In this document: positions 53,681 through 62,691 of the stretch, one piece after another
Numbering within the stretch: position 1 is the stretch's first letter
Layout: every line of letters starts with the position of its first letter
Assembly (NCBI GenBank): GCA_016710765.1
Contig: JADJUJ010000001.1
Location: 496,001 to 560,000 of the forward strand
From: Lewinellaceae bacterium
GTDB lineage: Bacteria > Bacteroidota > Bacteroidia > Chitinophagales > Saprospiraceae
Direction: 5' to 3'
DNA: 64,000 bases
Position numbers and translations under genes: made by a program
The notes under the pieces: model-generated
The model's input: only the letters and a program-made list of their open reading frames with translations
Told to the model about the DNA's origin: nothing
The model's database searches: none

Positions 53681-53711
53681 GATGGCATGATGACTTATTC
53701 GTGCTATAATC

Positions 53712-53774
53712 AGGATGCTGCCAGAGTATTGCTGTATTGCGGCAGGGCCGAATACTTCACTCTGGTAGCATCCT
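53712..53774 (+). other. strong stem-loop between the DUF4097-like and receptor genes
   Basis: A 15-base arm (53712-53726, AGGATGCTGCCAGAG) pairs with 53760-53774 (one G-U pair). Inside it AGTATT (53725-53730) can pair with AATACT (53751-53756), and CGGC (53740-53743) with GCCG (53747-53750). No T-run follows, so it is not a standard terminator. Confidence 0.6.
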
Positions 53775-53849
53775 TAGCTTTAACTTAACATTGCATTCAT
53801 ATTGGGATTACAGTGCTGTCCGACTTTTGCGACAAATCTGTATCCAACT

Positions 53850-56630
53850 ATGAAACGTTTTACCACACTTCTTCTGGTGGCGGCGACGCCATTTTTGCTG
53901 TTTGCTCAAAAAGGCACCATCACCGGCAAGGTGATTGACAAAAAACTTGCCGAGCCCCTGATCGGATGCGCCATCCGTCTTGATGATGGCGCCGGTGGCG
54001 CAGTTACCGACTACGAAGGCCAGTACATGATCCAAAATGTACCTGTCGGCTCCCATAAAATTACCATCAGCTACCCCGGCTATCAAACAAAGGAAATCAA
54101 CGAAATCATCGTGAAAAACGGTGAGGCTACCAGTGTTGATGTTTCCATGGAAGACAACAGCGCTGTGATTTCTGAAGTGGTCATTGTTGCAACAGCGCGC
54201 AAAGAAAGCATGGGCGCCCTGACAATTTTGCAAAAAAACAGTCCGATGATTGCCGACGGAATCAGTGCTGAATCCATCAAACGGACCCCCGACCGCACAA
54301 CAGGCGATGTTATTCGCCGCGTGAGTGGCGCCAGTATCCAGGACAACAAGTTTGCTGTTATCCGTGGTCTCAGCGACCGGTACAACATCGCCATGCTCAA
54401 TGGCGCGCTGTTGTCGAGTTCCGAGCCGGACAGGAAAGCATTCTCATTTGATATTTTTCCTTCTTCTATGCTGGACAACCTGATCGTTGTTAAAACCGCG
54501 ACACCAGATCTTCCAGGCGAATTTGCCGGTGGCGCCATTCTCCTGAACACCAAGGATATTCCAGAGGAAAACTACATTCGTGCCAACGTTTCTGGCACCT
54601 ACAACAGCATCACTACCTTTAAGCCTTATACCGTATCCAACTCGGGTGCAACCGATTGGTTGGGAACCGATGATGGTTCACGGGCGCTTCCCAGCGATTT
54701 CCCGGATTCACAAACTTTTATTGGTTTGTCCAAAGATGAGAAAATCAAACTCTCGCAGGAATTTCCCAACGACTGGGGGCTCCAGGACAAAAAAAGCGCG
54801 CTGCCCAATATCGGTGTTCAACTTTCCGGCGGCCTGGTTTCTGCTGCCGATAAAGCAGTACAAACCGGTGCTATCTTCGCCTTGTCGTATAATAACGGTA
54901 ACAAACTGCAGGACGCACTACGTGCCGATTACGATAACAGCGGCAAACTCTTCGAGTTTAACGACCGCCAGTTCAAAAACACAGTACTGCTTAGCGGACT
55001 TGCCAACTTTGGCATGAAAGTAAACAACCGTCATAAATTTAATTTCCAAACCACCTACTCCTCCAATACCAGCAACGCCGTTGTGCTTCGTACAGGAGAC
55101 GACCTCGAGCAACAGCGTTTCATCAGCTCTAATACCGTAGAATACACTGAAAATCACCTGCTGACCACCCGTTTGACCGGCGAGCACAATTTGAATGCTA
55201 ATGGCATGAAATTAACCTGGGGCGGTGGTTTCAACCGTTCTACCCGCGATGTACCCTCCCTCCGCCGTATGTTTTACCTGAAAAACTATGAAGCAGAAGA
55301 AGGCGAGCCTTTCCGCGCATTCGTGCCTTATGGATCTGCTGACCCTTTCCGCAGCGGTCGCTTCTACTCCAATTTGGGTGAAAACATCTACAACGCAAAC
55401 ATCGATTATGCCCTTCCTTTTCAACTTTTCGGACAAAAGCAAACCTTTAAAACCGGCGCTTTGCACCAAAGAAAAGACCGCGTATTCGACGCACGCGTAA
55501 TGGGATTTATCCGCTCTACAGTAGCCGGTTTCAACAGCAGCCTGCTTTTCCTTCCACAGGATTCCATTTTCCAGCCGTCCAGCATTTACAACAAGGGGTT
55601 TGTATTAGATGAAATCACCAATGCCAGCGATGCTTACAATGGCCAGTCGGCGCTTAATGCCGCTTACGCCATGTTCGACAACAAATTTGGCGAGCGCTGG
55701 CGCATTACCTGGGGTGTTCGAATGGAAAATTTTCGCCAGAAACTCCAGTCTGTTGACTACTCAGGCGGTGATGTCGACATCGACCGCAGCACCACCAACC
55801 TGCTACCCTCTGCCAATATCACCTACATCCTCAACGAAAAGAACCAATTGCGCGCTTCGGCATCCAAAACAGTTACCCGTCCGGAATTCCGCGAAATTGC
55901 TCCTTTCTCCTTCTACGACTTCTACCTGAATGCAGGCATCAGCGGAAACCCGTCCCTCACACCTGGTGAAATTTTGAACTTCGACCTTCGCTACGAAATA
56001 TACCCTGGCCAAAATCAGATGTTGAGCGTAAGTACATTTTATAAAATGTTCAACAACCCAATCGAGTTTACCTTCTCCAGCCTTGGCGCAGGTACCCGGA
56101 ATTTCTTCTACCAAAATATCCCAAGTGCAGAGAATTTTGGTGTGGAACTGGAAATTCGCCAGCAACTTGATTTTGTTGGCGCCGGCTGGGAAAATGTGAT
56201 GGTTTTTGGAAATGCCGCTTTGATAAAGTCGAAACTCGACTTGTCCAACGTCAGCGCTTTTGATGAAAAACGCGCACTGCAGGGACAATCGCCTTACATC
56301 GTTAACGTGGGCGTTTCCTACAATCACCCTGTTACTGGCCTGAGTGCTACCCTGGTGTACAACAGCATTGGCGACCGTATTTCACAGGTCGGCACCGATG
56401 GTTACGCCGATATTTACGAGCGTCATCGCAACCTCCTCGACTTCTCCGTCAGCAAGCGCATTGGCCAGCGTGGTGAAGTTAAACTGACTTACGGTGATAT
56501 TCTCCGCCCGGATTTCATTTACTACCAAGACAACAACGCCAACCACAAATACGATGAGGATGTTGACAATTTGATGCAGAGCATCAAATTCGGCAGCAAC
56601 ATCTCTCTTGGCTTTGGCTACCGTTTTTAA
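53850..56630 (+). CDS. TonB-dependent receptor with carboxypeptidase-regulatory domain
   Basis: A 926-residue outer-membrane receptor. A signal peptide (MKRFTTLLLVAATPFLLFAQ) is followed by a CarboxypepD_reg-like domain (GTITGKVIDKKLAEPLIGCA), a plug with VIVATARKESMGALTILQKN and VIRRVSGASIQDNKFAVIRG, and SSMLDNLIVVKTATPDLPGE. The rest is a barrel ending LGFGYRF (C-terminal aromatic). The ATG at 53850 lies after a 53712-53774 hairpin and starts directly with the signal. The ligand cannot be predicted, but the ECF sigma and anti-sigma genes upstream suggest regulation by the same module. There is no SusD gene next to it. Confidence 0.88.
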   Translation: MKRFTTLLLVAATPFLLFAQKGTITGKVIDKKLAEPLIGCAIRLDDGAGGAVTDYEGQYMIQNVPVGSHKITISYPGYQTKEINEIIVKNGEATSVDVSMEDNSAVISEVVIVATARKESMGALTILQKNSPMIADGISAESIKRTPDRTTGDVIRRVSGASIQDNKFAVIRGLSDRYNIAMLNGALLSSSEPDRKAFSFDIFPSSMLDNLIVVKTATPDLPGEFAGGAILLNTKDIPEENYIRANVSGTYNSITTFKPYTVSNSGATDWLGTDDGSRALPSDFPDSQTFIGLSKDEKIKLSQEFPNDWGLQDKKSALPNIGVQLSGGLVSAADKAVQTGAIFALSYNNGNKLQDALRADYDNSGKLFEFNDRQFKNTVLLSGLANFGMKVNNRHKFNFQTTYSSNTSNAVVLRTGDDLEQQRFISSNTVEYTENHLLTTRLTGEHNLNANGMKLTWGGGFNRSTRDVPSLRRMFYLKNYEAEEGEPFRAFVPYGSADPFRSGRFYSNLGENIYNANIDYALPFQLFGQKQTFKTGALHQRKDRVFDARVMGFIRSTVAGFNSSLLFLPQDSIFQPSSIYNKGFVLDEITNASDAYNGQSALNAAYAMFDNKFGERWRITWGVRMENFRQKLQSVDYSGGDVDIDRSTTNLLPSANITYILNEKNQLRASASKTVTRPEFREIAPFSFYDFYLNAGISGNPSLTPGEILNFDLRYEIYPGQNQMLSVSTFYKMFNNPIEFTFSSLGAGTRNFFYQNIPSAENFGVELEIRQQLDFVGAGWENVMVFGNAALIKSKLDLSNVSAFDEKRALQGQSPYIVNVGVSYNHPVTGLSATLVYNSIGDRISQVGTDGYADIYERHRNLLDFSVSKRIGQRGEVKLTYGDILRPDFIYYQDNNANHKYDEDVDNLMQSIKFGSNISLGFGYRF

Positions 56631-56661
56631 CAAAAAACGACAGCAATGCGCATTAAGAAAT

Positions 56662-56795
56662 CCAATGCAGTTCAACCTACTGCATCGGCATAATATTGGA
56701 TACAGGTTTAGTAGCTCCGGAAAACATCCGGCTACGGTTATCCCGGATGACGTAATGTTGTCCGGGATATTCATTTTATACAGGATTATACCTGT
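56662..56795. other. four short stem-loops in the gap after the receptor gene
   Basis: Successive inverted repeats: TGCAG/CTGCA (56665-56684), CCGGA/TCCGG (56717-56731), TATCCCGGA/TCCGGGATA (56739-56769, 9-bp stem, 13-nt loop) and ACAGG/CCTGT (56780-56795). No gene is seen in 56631-56916. The order might be a termination or mRNA-stabilising region; only the 9-bp stem is strong. Confidence 0.45.
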
Positions 56796-56916
56796 TGATA
56801 AACAGACCCTCAACCTGAGTACATATTTTTAGGAGAATAGCCTTGCATGCAGCCAAAATCTTCTATCCAAAACATCAAACAACTTAGGTTACAATGTACT
56901 GAAGCAAAAGCCAGGT

Positions 56917-57663
56917 TTATCGGGTAAGCACGATATAGTCCCGAAGCAGGGTTTTAAGGAACTCCTGGCGGTTAAGCGGCCGCCGGTCAATTTCCAGGAT
57001 CGGCATCAAGTGGGTAACCAAATCTTCCAGGGCATCCTGATGTGCCCGATTGGGGTATTTTTGCACACGGGAGAGCACCGTTTTTATAAAAATCATATCG
57101 TCCTCACTCAGTTTCTTTACCTGCGGAAAAACGGGTTGGTAGTTCTCCAGAGATGATATACGGAGGATGTCATGCAAACGAAAATGAAAACGTCTGCCCT
57201 GAATTTTGATCACCGTTGTGTGCGCGGCGATATCTCCCAGCCGCTGGCTGGCATCCGTCGTTTTGATGAGGATAGCGCCAATGATTGCTGCAGAAAAAAA
57301 GGAATCAATCAATTGCAGAAGGGTGCGCAACAACACATCACCCCATTCGGGGTCCCTGCCGTCCAGCCGCACCACTTTGATTCCCATCGCCATCTTTCCT
57401 GGGGTTTGGCCATTTTTCAAAATTTCAAAGAGGATGTTGTACGTAAAAAACAAAATGAATGGCGACAGTGCGGTAAACATCTGCTGTACAGCCTCACTTT
57501 GCGCAAACAGCAATTGCAAAATTGAAATTACCTGAAGAAAATACCAGAACATCATAACGATAAACAGGTCGAGCATCCAGGCCAGTGCGCGTTCGCGCAG
57601 CAGTGCCAGTTCGTACTCAATCGTTACGTTTTGCGTCGTGGTTATTTCGATGGATTTAGCCAT
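56917..57663 (-). CDS. RDD family membrane protein
   Basis: A 248-residue protein with the RDD pattern: ALLRERALAWMLDLFIVMMF followed by three helices and FEILKNGQTPGKMAMGIKVV. RDD proteins are membrane proteins, some linked to transport or Na+ tolerance. The C-terminal part (SLENYQPVFPQVKKLSEDDM) is cytoplasmic and soluble. In other Bacteroidota an RDD gene belongs to the DUF58/DUF4129/MoxR cluster; here MoxR is 10 kb away. It lies 56 bp downstream of dapD on the same strand. Confidence 0.88.
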   Translation of the reverse strand: MAKSIEITTTQNVTIEYELALLRERALAWMLDLFIVMMFWYFLQVISILQLLFAQSEAVQQMFTALSPFILFFTYNILFEILKNGQTPGKMAMGIKVVRLDGRDPEWGDVLLRTLLQLIDSFFSAAIIGAILIKTTDASQRLGDIAAHTTVIKIQGRRFHFRLHDILRISSLENYQPVFPQVKKLSEDDMIFIKTVLSRVQKYPNRAHQDALEDLVTHLMPILEIDRRPLNRQEFLKTLLRDYIVLTR

Positions 57664-57719
57664 GAATTATCGGGCATCTTCTGGTTGTTTTCAAAAGCAG
57701 TGGCTGGCTGTATAGCGAT

Positions 57720-58532
57720 CTACACCGCTACCTGAAAATCCCGCAGGGCCTCATTCAAGGAAACCTTTTTATCCGTGCTGGCTTGCCGTTTTCCTACAAT
57801 GAGCGCGCAAGCCACCTGGTAATTACCCGCAGGAAATGATTTGGTATACGTCCCGGGAATCACCACCGAACGCGCGGGAATACGTCCTTTCATGGTAATC
57901 GGCTCTGCACCACTTACATCAATGATTCTGGTACTTTGGGTCAGCACCACATTGGCGCCCAATACTGCTTCTTTCTCAACATGAACGCCTTCCACGACGA
58001 TACAACGGGACCCAATGAAACAATCATCTTCAATAATGGTCGGTGTAGCCTGCGGTGGTTCCAATACACCACCAATGCCCACGCCGCCGGCGAGATGCAC
58101 ATTGCGGCCAATTTGTGCACAGGAACCTACTGTTGCCCAGGTGTCTACCATACTACCACTTCCAACCCAAGCGCCGATGTTCACATAGGATGGCATCAGA
58201 ATCGCACCTTTTTCAATAAAGGAACCGTATCGTGCGAGGGCCTGTGGTACTACGCGAACCCCCTTTTCTGCAAAACCTTTTTTCAAAGGAATTTTATCAT
58301 AATATTCAAACGGGCCCACTTCAATGGTCTCCATCTGTTGAATAGGAAAATACAGGATAACAGCCTTTTTAATCCATTCGTGGGTAATCCACGTGCCATT
58401 TAGAGGCTCCGCTACCCGAAATTCACCAGCATCCAGGCGCTGGATTACTTCCCGAATGGATTGTTGAACGGCTTCACTTTGCAACATGGACCGGTCAGAC
58501 CAGGCTGCTTCAATTGTAGATTGTAAGGACAT
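57720..58532 (-). CDS. dapD: 2,3,4,5-tetrahydropyridine-2,6-dicarboxylate N-succinyltransferase
   Basis: A 270-residue hexapeptide-repeat acyltransferase of lysine/diaminopimelate synthesis. The left-handed beta-helix is visible from about residue 110 (GSFIEKGAILMPSYVNIGAW; IGRNVHLAGGVGIGGVLEPP; FIGSRCIVVEGVHVEKEAVL). The end (SFPAGNYQVACALIVGKRQA) is the family C-terminus. Diaminopimelate is needed for both lysine and Gram-negative peptidoglycan. Length and motifs are normal. It lies 37 bp after the mlaE-type permease gene. Confidence 0.95.
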   Translation of the reverse strand: MSLQSTIEAAWSDRSMLQSEAVQQSIREVIQRLDAGEFRVAEPLNGTWITHEWIKKAVILYFPIQQMETIEVGPFEYYDKIPLKKGFAEKGVRVVPQALARYGSFIEKGAILMPSYVNIGAWVGSGSMVDTWATVGSCAQIGRNVHLAGGVGIGGVLEPPQATPTIIEDDCFIGSRCIVVEGVHVEKEAVLGANVVLTQSTRIIDVSGAEPITMKGRIPARSVVIPGTYTKSFPAGNYQVACALIVGKRQASTDKKVSLNEALRDFQVAV

Positions 58533-58569
58533 GAATAAAGACGTATGGCGTAATGATCAAAACTGGTTT

Positions 58570-59325
58570 TCAACGGGTCAACAAGACGGCAATCAAATAG
58601 TCGGCCAGCAGTATGATAATATCACTAAAAACCACAGCACGTGTGCTGGCTTTTCCCAACTCAATGCTGCCGCCCGTCACAAAATATCCCTGATAACAGG
58701 AAACTGAAGTAAGAATATAGGCAAATACAAACGATTTGACATACATCATGAACACGTTGTACGGCACGAAGAAGGAGCGCAAACCGCGGAAATATTCCTC
58801 CGCGGAAAGCAATTCCGTGGGTACGCTCGCCAGGTAACCACCAAAAATGGCTACAAATGCTGAAAAAGTAACGAGAATCGGGATCACTGCCAGGCCCGCA
58901 ATGACTTTTGGCATAACCAGGTAGGCCGCGGTATTGACGCCCATAACCTCCATGGCATCAATATGCTCCTTTTGCCGCATACCACCAATTTCTGCTGCCA
59001 TGTTGGAGCCCACTTTTCCGGCCAATACCAGACAGGTTATCGTTGGCGATAACTCTATCAGCGCCAGGTCGCGAACAATGTAGCCGATGTAATAACGCGG
59101 AATCAATTGCCCGTCGAGCTGATATGCAAACTGAACTGCTGCTACTGCTCCGATAAAAACAGAAATCAGGCAAACAATAATCAGCGAACCAATCCCGATG
59201 TCGTTCATTTGCCGCATGGTTTCCTTCCAGTACATGGAAAGTTTTTCCGGACGGCTAAACGACCGCTTCATCATGATCAGGTACTGACCAATATCATAAA
59301 TATAGTTGTACTTGGGTCGTTCCAT
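58570..59325 (-). CDS. MlaE family ABC transporter permease
   Basis: A 251-residue inner-membrane protein with about five helices (GIGSLIIVCLISVFIGAVAA, VIPILVTFSAFVAIFGGYLA, FVFAYILTSVSCYQGYFVTG). The family signature LVLAGKVGSNMAAEIGGMRQ and the REQ/KEHIDAMEVMGVNTAAYLVM segment identify MlaE. MlaE permeases move phospholipids between membranes with an MlaF ATPase and MlaD; no such genes are within this window next to it. It leads a run of mlaE, dapD and the RDD gene on the minus strand. Confidence 0.92.
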   Translation of the reverse strand: MERPKYNYIYDIGQYLIMMKRSFSRPEKLSMYWKETMRQMNDIGIGSLIIVCLISVFIGAVAAVQFAYQLDGQLIPRYYIGYIVRDLALIELSPTITCLVLAGKVGSNMAAEIGGMRQKEHIDAMEVMGVNTAAYLVMPKVIAGLAVIPILVTFSAFVAIFGGYLASVPTELLSAEEYFRGLRSFFVPYNVFMMYVKSFVFAYILTSVSCYQGYFVTGGSIELGKASTRAVVFSDIIILLADYLIAVLLTR

Positions 59326-59405
59326 TTGCTGCGAAGATAAGCAGTTTCTTGTTTCAAATTAGGCAGGCGGTTTTTTAAACCCAAGTTCTGCCCGTATTAT
59401 TGTAG

Positions 59406-60128
59406 ATGAAAAAAAATACCATGAACAAAACCGTTGTCGTAACCGGTGGAACCAAGGGCCTGGGCCGCGCTATGGCCGAAAAATTTGCTTCCAATGGATT
59501 TGATGTTTGCGTGTGTGCCCGAACGCAATCCGACCTTGACAGTATGCGCTCAGAATGGGATCAACTATTTCCGGAAGCCCAGTTAATCACCCATAAAGTG
59601 GATTTGAGCCAACGTACAGAAGTGCTTCATTTTGCAGATTTGGTTCGCAAAAACTGGCCAAAACTGGATGTTCTTGTCAACAATGCCGGCCTGTTTATGC
59701 CCGGCGCTATCTCCGAAGAACCTACCGGCGCGTTCGAAACCATGATGGAAGTTAACATGTACAGCGCCTACTACCTTACTCGGGCCCTGTTGCCCATGAT
59801 GATCGAACAAAAAGACGGTCATATTTTCAACATCTGTAGTGTGGCCAGCATCACAGCCTACCCCAATGGAGGCTCCTATTCTATTTCAAAATTTGCCTTG
59901 CTCGGCTTCTCCAAAGTGCTTCGGGAAGAAATGAAAACAAAAGGGATCAAAGTAAGTGCCATTCTTCCAGGCGCAACCTGGTCCGACAGTTGGCGGGGAG
60001 TGGATTTGCCACAAGAGCGATTAATGCAGGCAGAAGACATTGCAAAAGCAGTTTGGGCAGCTTACAACCTCTCCGATTCCGCCGTTGTAGAGGAACTGGT
60101 GATTCGACCACAATTGGGAGACCTTTAG
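59406..60128 (+). CDS. short-chain dehydrogenase/reductase
   Basis: A 240-residue classical SDR. The NAD(P) motif is VVVTGGTKGLGRAMA, the second motif NNAGLFMPGAI, and the catalytic Ser-Tyr-Lys lies in NICSVASITAYPNGGSYSIS followed by KFALLGFSK. It resembles FabG-like reductases; the substrate is unknown. The 3' end overlaps the convergent TIGR02757 gene by four bases, so transcripts overlap. The ATG at 59406 is used; a second Met at residue 6 is possible. Confidence 0.9.
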   Translation: MKKNTMNKTVVVTGGTKGLGRAMAEKFASNGFDVCVCARTQSDLDSMRSEWDQLFPEAQLITHKVDLSQRTEVLHFADLVRKNWPKLDVLVNNAGLFMPGAISEEPTGAFETMMEVNMYSAYYLTRALLPMMIEQKDGHIFNICSVASITAYPNGGSYSISKFALLGFSKVLREEMKTKGIKVSAILPGATWSDSWRGVDLPQERLMQAEDIAKAVWAAYNLSDSAVVEELVIRPQLGDL

Positions 60129-60896
60129 CCCTGGTCCAGTACCCCAAGGCCAAACAAGGCAAAATCGTATTTGACAGGATCCAGAGCGTCAAATTCGCGT
60201 AAGCGCTCTGTCAATTCCAGCACTGCAGCCCAATCGGTTTGGCGGCGCTCCAGCAATCCCAGATTTCTGGCAATGCGATCAACATGCACGTCCAGCGGAA
60301 TCAACAGTTGGCTGGGTTGAATATCGCGCCACATGCCAAAATCTACTCCGGAAGAATCTTGTCGTACCATCCAGCGCAAAAACATGTTCAGCCGTTTGCA
60401 GGTAGAATTTCGCGAAGGGGTAGCCACATGCTTCCTGGTCCGCTGCAGGGCATAGGGATGATGAAAAATCTTCGTGAAATCCCAGCAGCGCTTTTTCAAC
60501 TGTCGGGTCAGATGGGCTCAAATGACGGGAGAAAGCTGTTTCCAGGGAATCACTCGAGCGGAAATGTTGCTGCAAAAATTCCAGAAAATACAAGGTGTCT
60601 GTAGCCTGAAAAGTTCGGTGTTTGAATTCCAAAAACCGGGCGCGGTCCGACTCCTGGTGATGGACGATAAAGTCATGCGGCGCGCCATCCATCAACGTTG
60701 TCAGGGTATGCGCACTTTGAATGATGGTTTTTCGCTGCCCCCAGGCAAGCATGGCCGTCCAAAACCCCATGATTTCCCTGTCCTGTTGCAGGGTAAAACC
60801 ATGCGGAATACTGATGGGATCGTTGGGAATAAATGCAACGGTATTGTAGCGCGCCACAGCGGCGTCGAGGTATTCCGGTAAATCGCGCTTGTTCAT
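60125..60896 (-). pseudogene. TIGR02757 family protein, one frameshift
   Basis: The start MNKRDLPEYLDAAVARYN (60896) leads into GFWTAMLAWGQRKTIIQSA and RFLEFKHRTFQATDTLYFL, the first half of the family. The frame changes near 60464-60468, a five-A run on the plus strand (T5 in the gene), and continues ...FHHPYALQRTRKHVATPS then CKRLNMFLRWMVRQDSSGVD, PSQLLIPLDVHVDRIARNLG and PVKYDFALFGLGV. One missing base in the run restores HEDFFHHPYAL and about 256 residues. The family has a helix-hairpin-helix DNA-glycosylase-like fold but no proven function. The start at 60896 is chosen from the family N-terminus. Confidence 0.85.
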
Positions 60897-60969
60897 TTTC
60901 GTAAATTTTTTACAAATGGGCTTTCTCCCAGTGGCAAAGATGGGCATTGGAACTAAATTTGAGTCATCT

Positions 60970-61128
60970 ACACTCGAAGTAAAGTGGTTTGCGAAAATAA
61001 TCGCGCAGTCATCAGTTCTGATGGTAAGGCATAAAACGCAGACGATGCAGCGCATCGGCGAGTATTTATAACGCAGCCAGGAGGACTGAGGACAAGCGAG
61101 AATTCGCAAACCATTTTACTTCGAGTGT
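60970..61128. repeat. 159-bp element bounded by a 26-bp inverted repeat
   Basis: The arms at 60970-60995 and 61103-61128 are inverted copies differing in one base (ACACTCGAAGTAAAGTGG... and its complement). The 107-base interior contains small stems: CATCA/TGATG (near 61010-61023) and GATGC/GCATC (near 61045-61057). It fills the gap between the TIGR02757 and T9SS-protein genes. There is no target-site duplication I can identify and no coding capacity. It could be a MITE-like element, a folded RNA or a regulatory cruciform. Confidence 0.6.
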
Positions 61129-61154
61129 AAATATTCACCCCAAAAATTTGCATT

Positions 61155-62095
61155 ATGAAAACCCAATTGATCGCAGGCCTGCTTTTACTGAGTTCCAACG
61201 TCTTTTGTCAGCAGTATAATTACTTTGAAGGCTTCACCAACATGCCGGTTGTGCCGGATACTACCCAAGCAGGTAATCAGTGGCAACAGGGAGCGCCGCA
61301 AAAAATGCTGTTTAACAGTGCCTACTCCTCCCCAAATGTCGTCGTAACAGATACTATACAACCTTATATCCCTGGCCAAAGTTCTTCCTTTACCGTGTCC
61401 ATCGACTCCACAACATTGAACTGGTTGCCCTGGTCGTGGCCCCGTTATGTTTTTATGTACGCCTGGCGCATGGATGCCGATCCAGCACATGCCGGTGGCT
61501 TTATCGAAGCCAGCTATGATAAAGGGCTTCAATGGAAAAACCTTTTTCAGATACCATCTATCAAATTGCTTTTTTCGGACAACTCCCCGATACCCTTTTT
61601 AATGGCGAACTGGGCTATACTGGCACCGACACTACCTGGCAATACGGGCTAATTTGTTGGGGCGCCCTGGAATTTTTGCCGAGCTTTCCTCCTCTTCCAG
61701 AAAGCATCCGGCTGCGCTTTACCTTCGCCAGCGACAGCCTGGCCGTTCCCGCTGACGGATGGATGCTCGACAACATGGAGGCATGGCCAGAGATCATCCA
61801 CACGGTAAAAGACCTGGAGGGTATGATGGAAACAGCAGCCACCGTTGTGGTGTATCCCAATCCGGCATCCCGATTCGTAAATATTGTCAGTATAACAAAA
61901 GGCGAAGGAGAACTCAGCATCCGCCTTGTCGGACTAAACGGGCAAATCTACGGGGAGCGATTGCACGGCAAGGTGGCAAAGGGCATCTATGCCGATTCTT
62001 TCGACCTGCAGGGTACACAACAAATTCCCAATGTCTTGATCGTGCAAGTTCAAATGAACAACAAAACCATCTCGAAAAAAATAGTGCGTTTTTAG
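61155..62095 (+). pseudogene. secreted protein with T9SS type A sorting domain, one frameshift
   Basis: The first frame has a signal peptide (MKTQLIAGLLLLSSNVFC) and the start of a beta-rich secreted protein (YNYFEGFTNMPVVPDTTQAG). It breaks at the T5 run 61543-61547, and the same protein resumes in the next frame (SDTIYQIAFFGQLPDTLFNG) and ends in a T9SS type A sorting domain (VVVYPNPASRFVNIVSITKG...). One missing T restores KNLFSDTIYQ and about 312 residues. The jelly-roll-like body (SIRLRFTFASDSLAVPADGW then MLDNMEAWP) suggests a carbohydrate- or protein-binding module, but it is not assigned. Confidence 0.8.
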
Positions 62096-62108
62096 CCCAC
62101 AAAAAGGG

Positions 62109-62441
62109 CTATTTTTTCTTTCGGCTTGGCTTAACACTTGTGCCAGGCTGGTGCAGATCGATGAAATGCTCCAATTTGTACTTGGCCAACTGGTAGCCAG
62201 CCTTGTGATACAGGTGCATAAATTTGGTCTGGCGGAGCGCCGTAAGCAATTCTAACAATACAGGCTCGTCCTTTTCCTTGCGGTCAATGGCTTTTTGATA
62301 GGCATCTTCAGCCGCTTCCTTTTGGAGCTTGCTTTCTACCAGCGCAAACTGTGCATCGGCACACGCTTCATATACATCTATAAAAGATGGATTGGTCTTC
62401 AGATGCTCCTGCTGATGCAGCAACTTCTGTAAGTCTTTCAT
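62109..62441 (-). CDS. small helical protein, unknown function
   Basis: A 110-residue soluble protein, very helical and charged (MKDLQKLLHQQEHLKTNPSF, LVESKLQKEAAEDAYQKAID), with a basic tail (SVKPSRKKK). It could form a coiled coil. I do not recognise the family. It converges with the T9SS-protein gene (13 bp between stops) and is divergent from carA. Confidence 0.5.
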   Translation of the reverse strand: MKDLQKLLHQQEHLKTNPSFIDVYEACADAQFALVESKLQKEAAEDAYQKAIDRKEKDEPVLLELLTALRQTKFMHLYHKAGYQLAKYKLEHFIDLHQPGTSVKPSRKKK

Positions 62442-62691
62442 AGTAAAATTGGATACAGGTGATGAATGAAGTGCAAAGATGGAAAACTTTACAAAAACTT
62501 AATATTAAGTTTGGTTCCTCCGTAAGAATTAACATTGAAACCGACCATTTACCCTTCATTTAATACCCTTTGCCCTGCCAAATTAACAATAAACCAAGGA
62601 TTGCCCTGCCGTATCCTTTGTATTGTGCTGTAGTTGCCCGACCTTTGCGTCCCGAGTTAAGGATTCTCTCACGATCAATAATAATTCGGGT

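Noticed and set aside
60968..61198. A 76-codon minus-strand frame across the inverted-repeat element
   Set aside because: It covers both arms of the inverted repeat and has no homologous features; the repeat structure explains it better.
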